Assembly: GCA_946406115.1 (NCBI GenBank)
Contig: OX291544.1
Span: 23,019,521 to 23,083,520 of the forward strand
Reading direction: 5' to 3'
DNA: 64,000 nucleotides
Source of the DNA: Apoda limacodes
Taxonomy: Eukaryota > Arthropoda > Insecta > Lepidoptera > Limacodidae
Made by a program: the position numbers and the translations under genes. Positions 49,961-62,523 of this stretch are shown here, piece by piece (within the stretch, counting starts at the first letter, position 1; each line of letters starts with the position of its first letter). The notes under the pieces are model-generated. The model searched no databases, was not told the DNA's origin, and saw only the letters and a program-made list of their open reading frames with translations.

Positions 49961-52900
49961 CTGTAAATACAAAAAAGAAAATACAGTACAAATTGAACTT
50001 TCTTCTGAGAAACAACTGGCTACTAAAACAAGAAAGACAAAGAATAAAAGACAAGCAACTCAAAGCCTGTCAAGCAAGTGTATGAGTACCTACTCGTAAA
50101 CGCACATTTCCAAAGATGAGCCGTTGTTCGTTGCAAGATATGCATTCATTTTCTCTACTTAGATTCACTCAGGGCCGGATTAATAGTCGTTGCTAAGTAA
50201 TGTCCTAAGTAATACTTCTGAAAGTCTTACTTGGAGAATTCTATACGATACTTACTACTGCTATTAGTCATATTTGCCAGATTTTCAAAAACAGAAAGCC
50301 ATTTTCAATAGCTTAAGAAGAAAATTAATTTCGGTGGTTATAATAAATGGCTTTCGTTTTTTTGTACCTAAAATTCTATACTTTTTTTCATGTCAATTCA
50401 TTGTAAACAGTGGTTTTGTTTATCAACAACGCTGTATTACATTTCAAATGCGCAATGTATATCTTGTTTCTATGGATTTCAAACGAGAATTGTTAGCTCT
50501 CATTTTGCGGAATCGAGCCACGATATTCTTATGTCTTAGAATGTTACTTTGTCTAAGCCACGGCGAATAATCCGGGCCTCAGACTCGACAAGCTGCTTCC
50601 TTATTATCGCTACATTTTTTCTACCACCAAGGTGGCAAACAAGCTTACGGTCTGTTTGATGCTAAGTTGTTAGCCTATGGACGCTTGCAACACCAGGAGT
50701 ATTACACGCGATTGCTGACTAATGCAGACCCTTTAAAAATCTAATCACTCCGTTCTTGAAGATCCCCATATTGAAGTAGAAGTACGGAGCTCATTCAACA
50801 TTCAGGTTTTAAGGTGAGAGGTTGCTCACAATGCTTTGACTTACCTTCTCATCACACTTATTCGTAGGTTAACAATGGCATTACGTTCATGCAAAGCGGG
50901 TGCTAAGACCTTATTTACTCCCACGAGCTTTGTCTTTGTTTAAACTTTTCTCAAAGCAACGCCGGTGTTCATAGAGCTCGCGGCAATGAGGCGCCTATTC
51001 TATCAAGTATGATGTCTGATTAAAATGTGAACTACGCGCACACTACAAGCTAGCAATTAACAGTTTTAACTTAAGCCAAAATTTTAGGATTTATAAATTC
51101 ATAAATAATTAATCTAATTTTAAGTTGTAAGTTAACGATTAATAGTGGAAAGTTGTTAAGGATTTGTTCTAATTTCTCGGATAAGTAACCCACCACGCGC
51201 GCCTTTTTCCTGCGCTGTTTTCGACGGCGGCGTTTGAAACCAAGCAAATTCATAATATCTTGTAAATATTTGTTGATAAATTATTATAAAATGACGAAAT
51301 GGACAGAAAATACGATAATTAAATTTATGGAACTATATATATACGCTTTGGCTGTATGTGGAAATAATCTATTTGGTCTTAACCTTTCCTTGATTAATTT
51401 TGCACTATTTCACCAAAATTGTTTAATCATTTCATCATTCACCTCGTCTTAGATGCAATTTACGTCGGAATTTAATACGATGCGTATTGGGTCTTCTATT
51501 TTGTGCGGTTTACTAAATCCTAACTAAATTCACCTGTGAACGCTCTACTTAATCACTAAATGCATGTTAACCAGCCATTAGTGGGTTGCTAGCCAAAGTA
51601 ACAAACGTTCGATAAACCAAGTTAAGTAAGCCACCTGCAGTGTATTTAAGCTTTCAGCAAGCCGTCGAGCAAGGACATTAGACGTAATTCAACATACGAC
51701 AACATTTCGCAGAACCAATGGTTTCGTGTCGACGACGTCTCGCTTGGCACGTGAGAGTTTCACATCCAGTTCCACTTTATAATTCATATATTTAAGAACC
51801 ACCTGAGCAAACCATAAACATAAAAAACAATCAAAAAAGGTACGGGGACCTTATTGGAAACAGTCTCAAACTATTCGAACTCTGGAATTCGAGACAAAAA
51901 TTAATGGAAGTCTGACTTACCGCTCCAAAACCCGTGTATGTACTTGTATACATTTTTTTTCTCGAATTTCATAATTCGAATTGCTCGAGACTGTTCCACA
52001 ATAAGGTCCCAGGTATCTCAAAAGAAGCGTCGGATAAACTTTCTTGGTTTACAAATTACAAAATCAATCTAAAGCATCTAAGCGACGGACGACAAAAGAT
52101 TGTAAAATACAATTTGTGTATAGTCATTTTTTTAGGGTTCCGTAAGCTGCCAACGGAGCCCTATTACTAAACCTACGCTGTCTGTCTGTCCGTTGATCTG
52201 TCTGACCATTAAAAGGCTCTATCTTTCAGGCCGAAATAGGTAAAAGCCTAATTTTTTTACAGTATATGTGTTATAATGGGGGATTATCTAACAAAAATAA
52301 AATTTAAAATTTTGGGGGGCTCCCCATAATATAAGAAAAAATTGTTTTTGCTCTATCGTAAAAACAGTAATACATACAAACTCCAAAATCCCAGTGAAAA
52401 ATAGTATGAAGTGTAAAATATAACAACAAATAATTAAAATCGGCCAAGTGCTAGACGGGCCGAAGCCATTGCCATTTTGAATTACCGGTACAACGCCATC
52501 TAGCAATAGTATTAAGAGACACAGTTACACATTTGTTTAGGAAGTTATCATACAAGAAACACATTTTCGTTGTTTTTGTTCAATCGTAATACGTACAAAC
52601 TTCAAACTTGCAGTGAAGTATAGTGTGAACTTTAAAGTATAAAAACAAATAATTATCTATCATCTATCTATCTTATTATCGAGAGTAAGGACCAGAACAC
52701 ATGGTGAAACGCAAAAGCGACGAAACTGCAACTCCTAGTTACTTTTGAGTTTCATTTGAGTTTATGCCATGGACTCCGGTTGAAACCTGTTCAAAACGCG
52801 TTGCAAATTAGTCACATTCAAACCGGCATGCAGGAAACTCCTTTTTGCGTTTCATCGCTTCGCGGTTTTTTTCGATGCAACAAAATGGCTGATGACGAAA

Positions 52901-55900
52901 ATAAACATATTCAATTTGTGTTGGAAGTTGAGAAGTATCCTTGCTTGTACAATATAACACTATCAAGCTACTCAAGCAGAACTGAAAGCATGGGCAGAAA
53001 TTGGAAAAGCAATAAAGATACAAATACATAACCACAACTTCTTCATCACTTGAGCGAGACATTTTACACACGTCTGTTCTCAAAGAAACTGAAATGATTG
53101 TGATAGTTTCATTACATTGTGGTACAATTTAGGTTGTGCTGTGTGTGGATAACATCTGAAACTAGTTTCACACCCATAATTTCAAAAGGGTTTCGTTGCA
53201 GTTGCGTTTCACGGTCTGTTCTGGGCCTAACAGTAACGCATTTGTTTGTTGGAAACGATATTCAAACTTAAGCAACGTCGGGCTTGGTCAGCACTTGGAT
53301 GGGTAACCGCTAAGCGGCACACTATTTTTTGTTTGTGTTTTTAAATTATGTAAATGGTGGCACTTGGCCGATTTTTTTACAGATCAGAATATACCACCTT
53401 CGAGGATCTTCTAACAACAAATTACCTACATGATTTTTCCAATTAAATTAAGGATGATTTGAATCATTTACTTTTTCCACAAATCTCTAGGGCGACATTT
53501 TTATTTGTTATTAAAAAGTCCAGTTACCTGTGTTTCCCATGCCAGTAATAGACCAGAAGCGTGAAGCCGGCCTACCAGCTCGCTGATCTTCTCAGTGTAT
53601 GGCGAACTTTTCCTAAGCATGGCCACACACTGCTCGTAGTAAAACTTCTCTGACATTAGTTCCAGATCTAAAACAGCTTCTTCAGTTATGTATTCACCAA
53701 TGGCAAAGTAACCTGTAATAGAAAATTTATATAACTTTACTCTGCAGTTTAATTAAGTTCTAAAATAATGAAAATTCCCATTCCGATGATAGAAGGTCTC
53801 ACCCGCAGGCAGAATTTCTAGAACGAACGCCATATTCCTCGCAAAACTTTTCTCTTTAAGCACTTCGGCGTTGTATACTTTGAACTGTTTTACCAGCTCT
53901 TTCATCAACGGCTGAAAAACATACAAACATTTTAAGCACTGGATGCTGAATAATAGGACTCGCGCACGAAGGGTTCCGTTCCATTGTCTATAAAAACAGC
54001 AAAAAAATCACGTTTGTGGTATGGGATTCCCGCTAAAATTTTTGTTTTATTTTAATTTATTTTAAATATAAAGTAAATATATAACTAAATATTCTGTGAA
54101 TATTTCAAGCGTCTACCTGTTTTCCTACTTCATTTGAGTAACTTTCAATGGAATTTGTACGAAAATTTCACTTTTCTAAGTACATTTTTAACTTTGTCTA
54201 CTATTACTCGTTATAGCTTGTAAAGTGTAATTTTCGTGATAGTTTTCCTTTTAAATTCATTATATGAACTACCACCGTAATTTTTTTTACATTTCCAAAT
54301 ATTATACTTTCGCTCGTAGAGGGGGGGGGGGGGAAACTTGACTCTAACAAAAATTAGTACTTTAAATCTAAATGTTTCGCAAACGGAGCCTTAAATCAAA
54401 AAAAACTGGTTGCCTGTAAAGTCGGTATACGGGCGAAAGTTTTACGTGACAACTTGTGCCTTTCACTTTTTATGTCTGTCTCTCTCGCTCTTAGGCGGGC
54501 TAACCATGCCGCGTGCCTCTCACTCGCTCTCATTGTGAGCGCATAACGTGAGCGGAGCGTAACGCAGTTTCTTGAAGTGTCACCCGGCAAACCAATTTAT
54601 AAGACGTTGTCACGTCAAAAATAATCTTTGCATACCGCCAATGTTTTTGGAATTCCTATCTAACGATACCTTACACGATGGGGTAGACAAGAAAAAAAAA
54701 TTACGTCCCCATTTCACATGTAGGGGAGGTGCCCTAAATTTTTTTCAAAGATTTTATTCTACTACTTCGTCAGCTTGATCAATGTGTATATCCCAGACAA
54801 ATTGCAGCTTTCTTGTATTAGTAGTTTTTGAACTAAGCTGCGGACAGACGGACGGACGGACATGGCGAAACTATAAGGGTTCCTAGTCGACTACGGAACT
54901 CTAAAAAAGGCTACAAAATACGATTCTTAACTATAAATAAGAAACATTCTTTTTAAACTTCTTTTACTTTTTTTTATGTACTGTGGACTGAACGAATTTG
55001 TTCGCACGTAACACTAAAATATTAATTTATAGATACCACTTACATCAGACGACAGCATTATCGAAAGAATCCAGACATCGTGGGTGCCTCCCCACTCCAT
55101 CTTCTTGTCGACCAGGTCCTGAATAGTGTCAATGGATTTTTCATATGTGGGCACAGTGAACAATGAAGCAAGCCCACTGCTATATGCATTGTCAATGACC
55201 AAGCCTGTTATAAGCATCCATATTGTTACGCTGCGTACCCTCCAGGTGTAGTCGATTTTGTTTTGAGACTGTATACAGAAAAGCAATAGGCAAACAGTTT
55301 TAGCTCTTTAAATAGGAAAGAAGCAATAGCCGCAGCATTGTCTGGACGTACGGTCAGTAGTAAAACTGCATATAGAGTTTCAAAACAAAATAGAATGGCA
55401 AAGCGTAGTCACTCACACACTTAAAGAAATAAAGTAATAATAAGTCTTGTAGAACCTGAGTAATATTAGTTTCATTTGATATTGTATATAATAATTTCAC
55501 TAAGAAAATTATCGTATCCGTAGCCTAGTGGATAGACGTATCAGATCCTAATACGTGTACTCAGTGCAATGCAGGTTGTGGATTCGAATCTCACCTTATG
55601 CCTTTCTTTTAGTTTTTGTTACAATTTACGAATTATGAATATTTTGTTCAGGTAAACAGCTTAGACCAATTTTCTAATAGCTATTAAGTAAGAAGCGGAA
55701 ACTACGTAGGTAGATATTTTATTTTTGTCGTTCGTTGCCGATTTGTTTCGGGGGTATGTGCTGACAAGGTTGTTTGGTGTTTTTATTTAGCTATCAATTC
55801 ATTACTTAGGTAGCCATTTTTTTGTCGTTGTGGATGTGTTACTGTAGGTGCTTGTGTTGTTTAGTGTTTTTATTAAATTTCTTTGCTAAAAAATTAGTGT

Positions 55901-58900
55901 CGGACAACCGTCCGGAATCGTGACAACTTGTGCCTTTCACTTTTTATGTCTGTCTCTCTCGCTCTTAGGCGGGCTAACCATGCCGCGTGCCTCTCACTCG
56001 CTCTCATTGTGAGCGCATAACGTGAGCGGAGCGTAACGCAGTTTCTTGAAGTGTCACCCGGCAAACCAATTTATAAGACGTTGTCACGTCAAAATAATAT
56101 GCAGGCCAATATTAATATTCAAGAGAGGATGCGTATTATAGAACTATATAATTTGAGTTACAATATATCGCAAATTTGCAATGAGACTGGTTTTACCGTA
56201 AGTATTTTATTTGATGTTAATGTTACATCATAATTTTTTTATCCCACACTTTTTGTATGAAAATTACTAAAAAAAATTGAAAATATAATTTCAGTAGTTT
56301 GAAAAATGTTTATTTTAATCTGGGTATTTGGTTTTTAGTGGATTACCGTAAAGCGTAGGGTCTCGCGCAACCAAGAGGAGAGGAGTTTATCAACTCGACC
56401 TCGAAGTAGACGCCCGCGGCACATTAATGCGACTCAAAGTCGATTTATGGTGGAACAATACGAGAACAATGGTTTCATACCGACTGCTGTGTTTGGGAAC
56501 ATGTTTCATATATCTACACACACTGCTGATTGAGCTCTGCATATTGAAGGATTGCATCATAGAAAGCCAGCTAAATAACCATATTTAACTAATACCCATA
56601 AACAAAATAGATTGTTGTTTGCAAGGGAGTATTTAGATTTTGACTGGGAGCACACCTAATTCACCGATGAGAAGTCGTTTGAATCACCTAAAAACTAAAT
56701 ATTTTGTAAATATTTTAAGCGTCTACCTGTTGCGGTTATCAATATCGAGCAAAAAAACCACGTTTGTTGTATGGAAGCCCCCTTAAACATTTATTTTATT
56801 CTGTTTTTTAGTATTTGTTGTTATAGCGGCAACAGAAATATATCTTATGTGAAAATTTCAACTGTCTAACTATCACGATTCATGAGATACAGCTGGAGCC
56901 TAAGTAATAGGGTTCCGCTAATTACCCTTTGGGTACGGAACCCTTAAAAATAAAATATTATTTTTCTTACAGGTATTATTTTACATTTCAATATATTTAA
57001 GACATACCATATTTTTTTTTACTTTGTTGTTTTAGCAGCGTTACCGAATTAATGGTGACTTGTTTTATTTTTATTCTTATGGTTAAGTTTCAATTTTCTT
57101 TTCCTTACTAAAACGAATACTTAAGCTATAACCATAGGAAATATATATATAGAAAAAAGAGACATTTATCAAAAACATTATTTATAAAATTTTAATAAAA
57201 ACCATTTTTATTAGATTGCATGTGTTTTAATTCTTGCAAACAAAACAAAAAGTTCTCATACCAATTGGTCCTTTTCAGAGAGAACTAGATGTAAAAACAT
57301 AATAAAAAATGAAAGTTATTCCTGACAAAAATACTCAAAACGGAAGTGGCGGGATTTAAACCATTGGCTTGCCATTCAATGTCGCAGCGCTTATAAATCA
57401 ACCACCAGGCAGATAACATTTCATGCGAAATAAACAAACCTATGTAGAACGACAATGCAGTTTACACCTAATTAATTTGTTAGGTTAAGAAACCAAAATA
57501 TATAAGAACGGTTTAAATAAACTGATTAGTAGAAAGAAAACTAAACCTTATTTCGTCGATTTAAGGTTAATATTATTGACAGTTCTGATAATGTTAATGT
57601 GTGAGTGCGAGATTCACAGAATGGTTCCACGCAATTTTAAATTTTACACTGTGCATGGACTTTAGCAAATGACTGTTCAGTCACATATTACACTGAGAAT
57701 ACAATAATTTGCACATATTAAAAAAATATTACGAAGGCGGCAAGAAAAGAATCAGAAAAGCAACCACGGGTGTTAAGTCTGAACGCCTTCGCTGTGCCCC
57801 GGCTGTTATCCCTGGAATCCTTCGTTACGCTTGGAAGTCTATTTGGCCCATGACGTAAGTAAGACACTGCTTTATCTTTGAATAATATACTACTATAAGG
57901 CATTATCCGGAACCCCTCAACCTATTTAAAATTTCATCCCCTGTTTAGAAAGCTACGTTATTTTTTACTTAATAATATAATAAAGAGAGAGAGAGAGAGA
58001 GAGAGATTAGGAGAGGGAGAGAGAGAGAGAGCTGTTTCAGTATGTTTGTCGATATTATGTGGAGGTTAATCTCAGGAACTTCTTAATTAATTTGAAAAAT
58101 GCTTACACTGTTTATTTACTTAATATTGTAAAGAGAAAAAGGGAGAGGAAGAGAGCGATTTCAGTAAGTTTCTTTATAGGTATGTGAAGGGTAATCTTCG
58201 GAACAACTCAACTGATTTGGAAAATTCTTTCACTGTCAGAAATCTAAATTGTTTCTTTTCCCCTAATATCGTGAAGAAAGAGAGAGAAAACGGTTTCGGT
58301 AAGTTTGTTTATAGGTATGTGGAGGGTAGTCTCCGGAACCAATCAACTGATTTGGAAAATTCTTACACTGTTAAAAAGCTACATTGTTTCTTTACTTAAT
58401 ATTATAAAGAGAGAGAGAGAGCGATATCAGTAAGTTTGTATGTAGGTATGTGGAGGGTAATCTCCGGATCTACTAAACTGATTTGGAATTTTTTTTACTG
58501 TTAAAAAGCTACATTATTTCTTTACTTAATATTATAAAGAGAGAGAAAGAGCGGTTTCGGTAAGTTTGTTTATAGGTATGTGGAGAGCACTCTCCGCAAC
58601 CACTTTTTTCCGCAACAACAACTGATTTGAAAAATTCTTTTTCTGTTAAATAGCTTTATTGTTTCTTTACTTAATATTATAAAGAGAGAGAGAGAGAGAG
58701 AGCCGTTTAGGTAAGTTTGTTTATAGGTATGTGGATGGTAATCTTTGGAACCACGCAACTGCTTTGGATTTTTGTTACTGTTAGAAAGCTATATTGTTTC
58801 TTACTAAAGTGTGAGAGCAGATTCAGTAAGTTTGTTATGTGATTAGAGTAATCTTCGGAACCACCAATGACCTAAGCTCAACCGAATATTTTATTAGAAA

Positions 58901-61900
58901 TAAAATACTTAACAAACAAAGTAGGACGAAGGGTAAGGACAGAAAGAGACAGAGAGAGATTTTTGTGATGATTTTTTAAATGCGCAGGGTAATGTTTGGA
59001 ACTACTTAACGGATTTAAAAATCTTTTAAGGATTAGAAAGCTACATAAATACCGATGGCTTTATGCTATGCATTATTTAAATTTATAGTTCAAGGAGAGT
59101 GGAAGGCGGGGCGAGGTACAGTCATTTGCTAAAGTCCATGCACAGTGTAAAGGTTAAAATTGCGTAGAGCCATTCTGTGAATATCGCACTCACACATTAA
59201 CATTATTAGAACTGTCAATAATATTAACCTTAAATCGACGAAATTAGGTAAACCTAATTTTTCTTAATACTAACCAGTTTATTTAAGTTAAGTTTATTTA
59301 AACCGTTCTTATATCTTTTGGTTTCTTAACCTAACAAATTAATTAGGTGTAAACTGCAGTGTTGTTCTACATAAGTATTGTTTATTTCGCATTAAATGTT
59401 ATCTGTCCTGTGGTGTGATCCATAGACGCTGCGACACTTAAATCGGCGAGCCTATGGTTCAACTCACGCTACATCCGTATTGAGTATTTTTGGTAGGAAT
59501 TACTTTTTTTTTATGTTTTGACATCTAGTTCTCTCTGAAAAGGACCAATTGGTATGAGAACTTTTTGTTTTGTTTGCCAGAATTAAAACACGTGCAATCT
59601 AATATTTATTTTTATTTATTTATTTATCCATTACATTTCAACACTTTTCACATCAAAAAAACCTCTATGGGCTTAACTATGGTGTGAGAGTCCACTTATG
59701 ACAATTTAATTCATTATTATTCTAAATATATTTATACATATACACATACATACATACAAATATATATCTACATACACACATACACATACAATCTATATGT
59801 TAAATACATAATGTCTATTAAAGTACATGCTTGCGATTCTAAACATCTTACAAAATACTAGTAAGATATCTTTTTGATTTTCTTTTTAATGATTTCTCAT
59901 TCATCACATACATGTTTTGTATTTCACCTGGAACATCATTTATTATTTTTGGTATCAAATATTGAATAGTTCTTTTAACGTATACATTGTTATATTTGGG
60001 TTTTACGTAATAATTCAAAAAGCTTAGGTTTCTTAAATTTTTTGGACGTTTACGTCCTATTAGATATGTTTGTTTTTTGTTCTCATTAAGCATTGCGAAG
60101 TTAAATTTGTTGAGCACGTTCATAACATTTCAATACATGAATTAACCCTTAACATCGTCCTTATATTTATGTTTAATCCTATCTCGAACTATCTGGAACC
60201 TAAATGGAATAAAAAATGGTTTTTATTCAAATTTTATAGGTAATGTTTTTGATAAATGTCTCTTTTTTCTATATATATTTCCTATGGTTATAGCTTAAGT
60301 ATTCGTTTTCGTAATGAAAAGAAAATTGAAACCTAACCATAAGAATAAAAAAAATTCAAGTCACCATTCATTCGGTAACGCTGCTATATTTTGGAAAACA
60401 ACAAAGTAAAAAAAATATGTTATGTCTTAGATATATTGAAATGTAAAAAAAATTTGTAAGAAAATAGTACTTAATTTTTAGGGTTCCGTATAAATGCCTC
60501 TTTTTTCTATATATATATTTCCTATGGTTATAGTTAAGTATTCGTTTTCGTAATGTAAAGAAAATTGAAACTTAACCATAAGAATAAAAATAAAACAAGT
60601 CACCATTCATTCGGTAACGCTGCTATATTTTGAAAAACAACAAATTAAAAAAAAATATGTTATGTCTTAAATATATTGAAATGTAAAATAATATCTGTAA
60701 GAAAAATAGTACTTTATTTTAGGATTCCGTTCCCAAAGGGTAATTAGCGGTACCCTATTACTAAGACTCCGGCTAAATCTCATGAACCGTGATAGTTAGA
60801 CAGTTGAAATTTTCACAGAAGATATATTTCTGTTGCCGCTATAACAACTAATACTAAAAAACAGAATAAAATAAATATTTAAGGGAGCTCCTCGATTTTG
60901 CTCGATATTGATAACGGCAACAGGTAGCCGCCTAAAATATTTACATAATATTTAATTATATAGTTACTTAAAAAATAAATAATTAAATTAAAATAAAACA
61001 AAAATTTAAGGGGGGCTCCGATACAATGTGATATCCGTCCAGATTCCATATTTTGGGACAACATTTTGTTCTGCATAACGGGTTCCATTTCTGCGCTACA
61101 AATAAACCCTCCCGTTTTCAGATGATTGAAACGACTTCCCATCTCCAATCTTTTTTGTTTAGGGGTATTAGTTAAAAACGGTTTTTAAGCTGGCTTTCTA
61201 TGATGCAAACCTTTAATATGCAGAGCTCGACGAACAGTGTGTATAGATGTATCAAACATGTTCCCAAACACAGCAGTCGGTATGAAACCAACCATAAATC
61301 TTCTTTGAGCCGCATCAATGTGCCGCGAGAGTCCACTTTGAGGCTGAGTTGATAAATTCCCCTCCTCTTGGTTGCGTGAGACCTAAAATCCAAATAGCCT
61401 GTAAAATCCAAATAGCCAGATTAAAATAACATTTTTCAAACTACTGAATTATATTTTCAATTTTTTTTAGATAATTACTTACAAAAAAGTGTGGTATTAA
61501 AAAATTTTGATATATCATAAACATCAAATAAAATACTTACGGTAAAACCAGTCTCATTGCAAATTTGCGATATATTGAATATTAATATTGGCTTGCATAT
61601 TATTTTTAGCAAAGAAATTTAATAAAAACACTAAACAACCTTATCAACACAAGCACCTACAGTAACACATCCACAACGACAAAAAAATGGCTACCTAAGT
61701 ATGAACGCATCTAACTTAATAGCTTAATGAAAACACCAAACAATCTTGTATGCACATACCTCCAGAAACAAAATATCGGCAACGAACGACGAAAATAAAA
61801 TGTCTACCTACGTAGATAGCTATTAGAACATTAAGAAGAAATTGGTCTTAGCTAACTGAACAGAATATTCATAATTTGTAAGATGTAACAAAAAAAAAAA

Positions 61901-62523
61901 GAAAGGGATAAGGTGACATTCGAATCCACAACCTGTATTGCACTGAGTACACGTATTAAGATCTGATACGTCTGTCCACTAGGCTACGGATACAAAAATT
62001 TTCTTTGTGAAATTATTACATACAATATGAAATGAAACTAATATTACTTAGGTTCTACAAGACAATTACTTTATTTTTTTAAGTGTGTGAGTGAATGCAT
62101 GCGCTTGCCTTTCTATTTTGTTTTGAAATTCTATATGCAGTTCTGCAACTGACCTTACATACAGGAACCAAGTCGCGGCGGAGTGCTAGTAAGATACAAG
62201 TGACCTGCCCCAAATTTGCTTTGTTTTCTTCAGACCATATACAGATCTACCATTATCTCATACATTTTAATATTGTAAAGTAGAGCAAACTCGGTCATAC
62301 TCTAAGGTAGTTATTATGGCCAGGTCTCTACATTGAATTATTAAAAAGGACTTTATTTAAACTAACTTGTGTAACCATCATCCCAAATGTGGTCAAACTG
62401 ACTTTCTCTGTATTATTCTTGGCGAGCGCGAGAGCGCCCGAAGCAAAGAAGTACGTGAGTAATAACGCCATCCACGTGTACACACCAAACGGAAGAAGCG
62501 GTAAGTACCAACTGGCCAGGATC
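49871..62523 (-). CDS. IR-C: ionotropic receptor gene, copy C (5' half outside window)
   Basis: Five exons are visible, in transcript order 62523-62367, 55268-55044, 53911-53803, 53712-53528 and 49960-49871. Their lengths match IR-B (157, 225, 109, 185) except the last (90 nt against 96, because of a one-base change in an A-run). No internal stop was seen. Exons 1-3 would lie right of the window if they exist. Intron 3 is interrupted near 63,270 by a copy of sequence from intron 4, so it is uncertain whether the 5' half is present and joined. Exon 5 differs from IR-B at about 2 of 75 residues, so B and C are the youngest pair. It could be a 5'-truncated pseudogene. Confidence 0.75.
49961..52688. 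other. IR-C last intron, 3' part
   Basis: Nearly identical to 22,990-25,608. MITE at 50,172-50,578; LINE-tail-like fragment at about 50,615-50,750. No exon recognised. Confidence 0.5.
50172..50578. mobile_element. MITE with GGGCCGGATTAATAG termini, unit C
   Basis: Same borders and TCA flanks as 23,201-23,506. It keeps about 150 bp missing there, and lacks about 50 bp present there. Confidence 0.75.
52689..53227. mobile_element. PIF/Harbinger-like element with MADF fragment, unit C
   Basis: 539 bp, TAA flanks at 52,686-52,688 and 53,228-53,230. Paralogue of 25,609-26,147, with the same broken MADF frame at about 52,885-53,060. Confidence 0.8.
53267..53310 (+). ncRNA. 5S rRNA-derived fragment, unit C
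   Basis: Same sequence as 26,187-26,230 (GTCGGGC ... CACTTGGATGGGTAACCGC). Confidence 0.75.
53528..53712 (-). CDS. IR-C exon 7
   Basis: This 185-nt exon encodes the 'YFAIGEYITEEAV' to 'LLLAWETQ' block, with the same borders as IR-B. Confidence 0.85.
53803..53911 (-). CDS. IR-C exon 6
   Basis: This 109-nt exon encodes the same residues as IR-B exon 6 except near its start. The 90-nt intron after it carries a TAA in the frame that is open in IR-B. Confidence 0.8.
53958..54902. repeat. High-copy GGGTTCC repeat, unit C
   Basis: Paralogue of 29,911-30,634, interrupted by the ~0.2-kb element at 54,404-54,617. Confidence 0.65.
54404..54617. mobile_element. ~0.2-kb MITE, copy 1 (unit C only)
   Basis: The ends include TTTTACGTGACAAC and GTTGTCACGTCAAAA, inverted repeats. 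Unit B has the uninterrupted site near 30,350 (TCAAAAAATAATC). Its core is shared with copy 2 at 55,894-56,092. Confidence 0.8.
55044..55268 (-). CDS. IR-C exon 5
   Basis: This 225-nt exon encodes 'SQNKIDYTWRVRSVTIWM', 'DNAYSSGLASLFTVPTYE' and 'WGGTHDVWILSI', almost the same as IR-B. Confidence 0.86.
55894..56092. mobile_element. ~0.2-kb MITE, copy 2 (unit C only)
   Basis: It shares the core (CGTGACAACTTGTGCC to GTTGTCACGTC) with copy 1 and is 1.3 kb away from it. It is inserted just upstream of the transposase relic's ATG. Unit B has the empty site at about 31,628 (GCTAAAAATAATATG). Confidence 0.8.
56099..56687 (+). pseudogene. Tc1-like transposase relic with an intron (left copy C)
   Basis: Same structure as 31,635-32,218, but with an intact GTAAGT donor and 'FTDEKSFES' with the first Asp. 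In-frame stops remain after 'STHTAD' and 'RKPAK'. Confidence 0.75.
57676..59119. repeat. Expanded minisatellite spacer, unit C
   Basis: About six or seven degenerate tandem units of roughly 130-140 bp (about 58,030-58,850), each with AGTAAGTTTGTTTATAGG-like sequence, GGAGGGTAATCTCCGG and a (GA)n run. About twice the length of the spacer in B. Confidence 0.85.
59120..62159 (-). mobile_element. Inverted-pair element, unit C, right copy
   Basis: Paralogue of 33,964-37,963 without the Tc1-like insertion. TA flanks at 59,118-59,119 and 62,160-62,161. It includes the LINE fragment at 59,604-60,211, tRNA-like modules at about 59,401-59,470 (+) and 61,914-61,996 (-), and a transposase relic at about 61,025-61,597 that has lost part of its helix-turn-helix exon. 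Confidence 0.83.
59848..60123 (-). pseudogene. LINE reverse-transcriptase C-terminal fragment, unit C
   Basis: Paralogue of 34,753-35,022 with a few changes and a 2-codon insertion near 'LRNLSFLNYYV'. Confidence 0.55.
62367..62523 (-). CDS. IR-C exon 4
   Basis: This 157-nt exon encodes 'ILASWYLPLLPFGVYTWM', TM1 and 'TTFGMMVTQ', with acceptor and donor as in B. Confidence 0.83.

Larger units (their letters stand above)
55351..57675 (+). mobile_element. Inverted-pair element, unit C, left copy
   Basis: Paralogue of 31,095-33,230 plus a ~0.2-kb insertion. TA flank at 55,349-55,350; the inner flank has mutated to TT (57,676-57,677). tRNA-like modules at about 55,515-55,596 (+) and 57,345-57,415 (-). 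Confidence 0.83.

Noticed and set aside
50274..50570. 98-codon plus-strand frame in the IR-C last intron
   Set aside because: It lies within a MITE; the frame is lost in the nearly identical B copy by deletion and has no recognisable domain.
57985..58850. CRISPR-like array
   Set aside because: The repeats are ~135 bp, degenerate and contiguous with GA runs; there are no spacers and the genome is eukaryotic.
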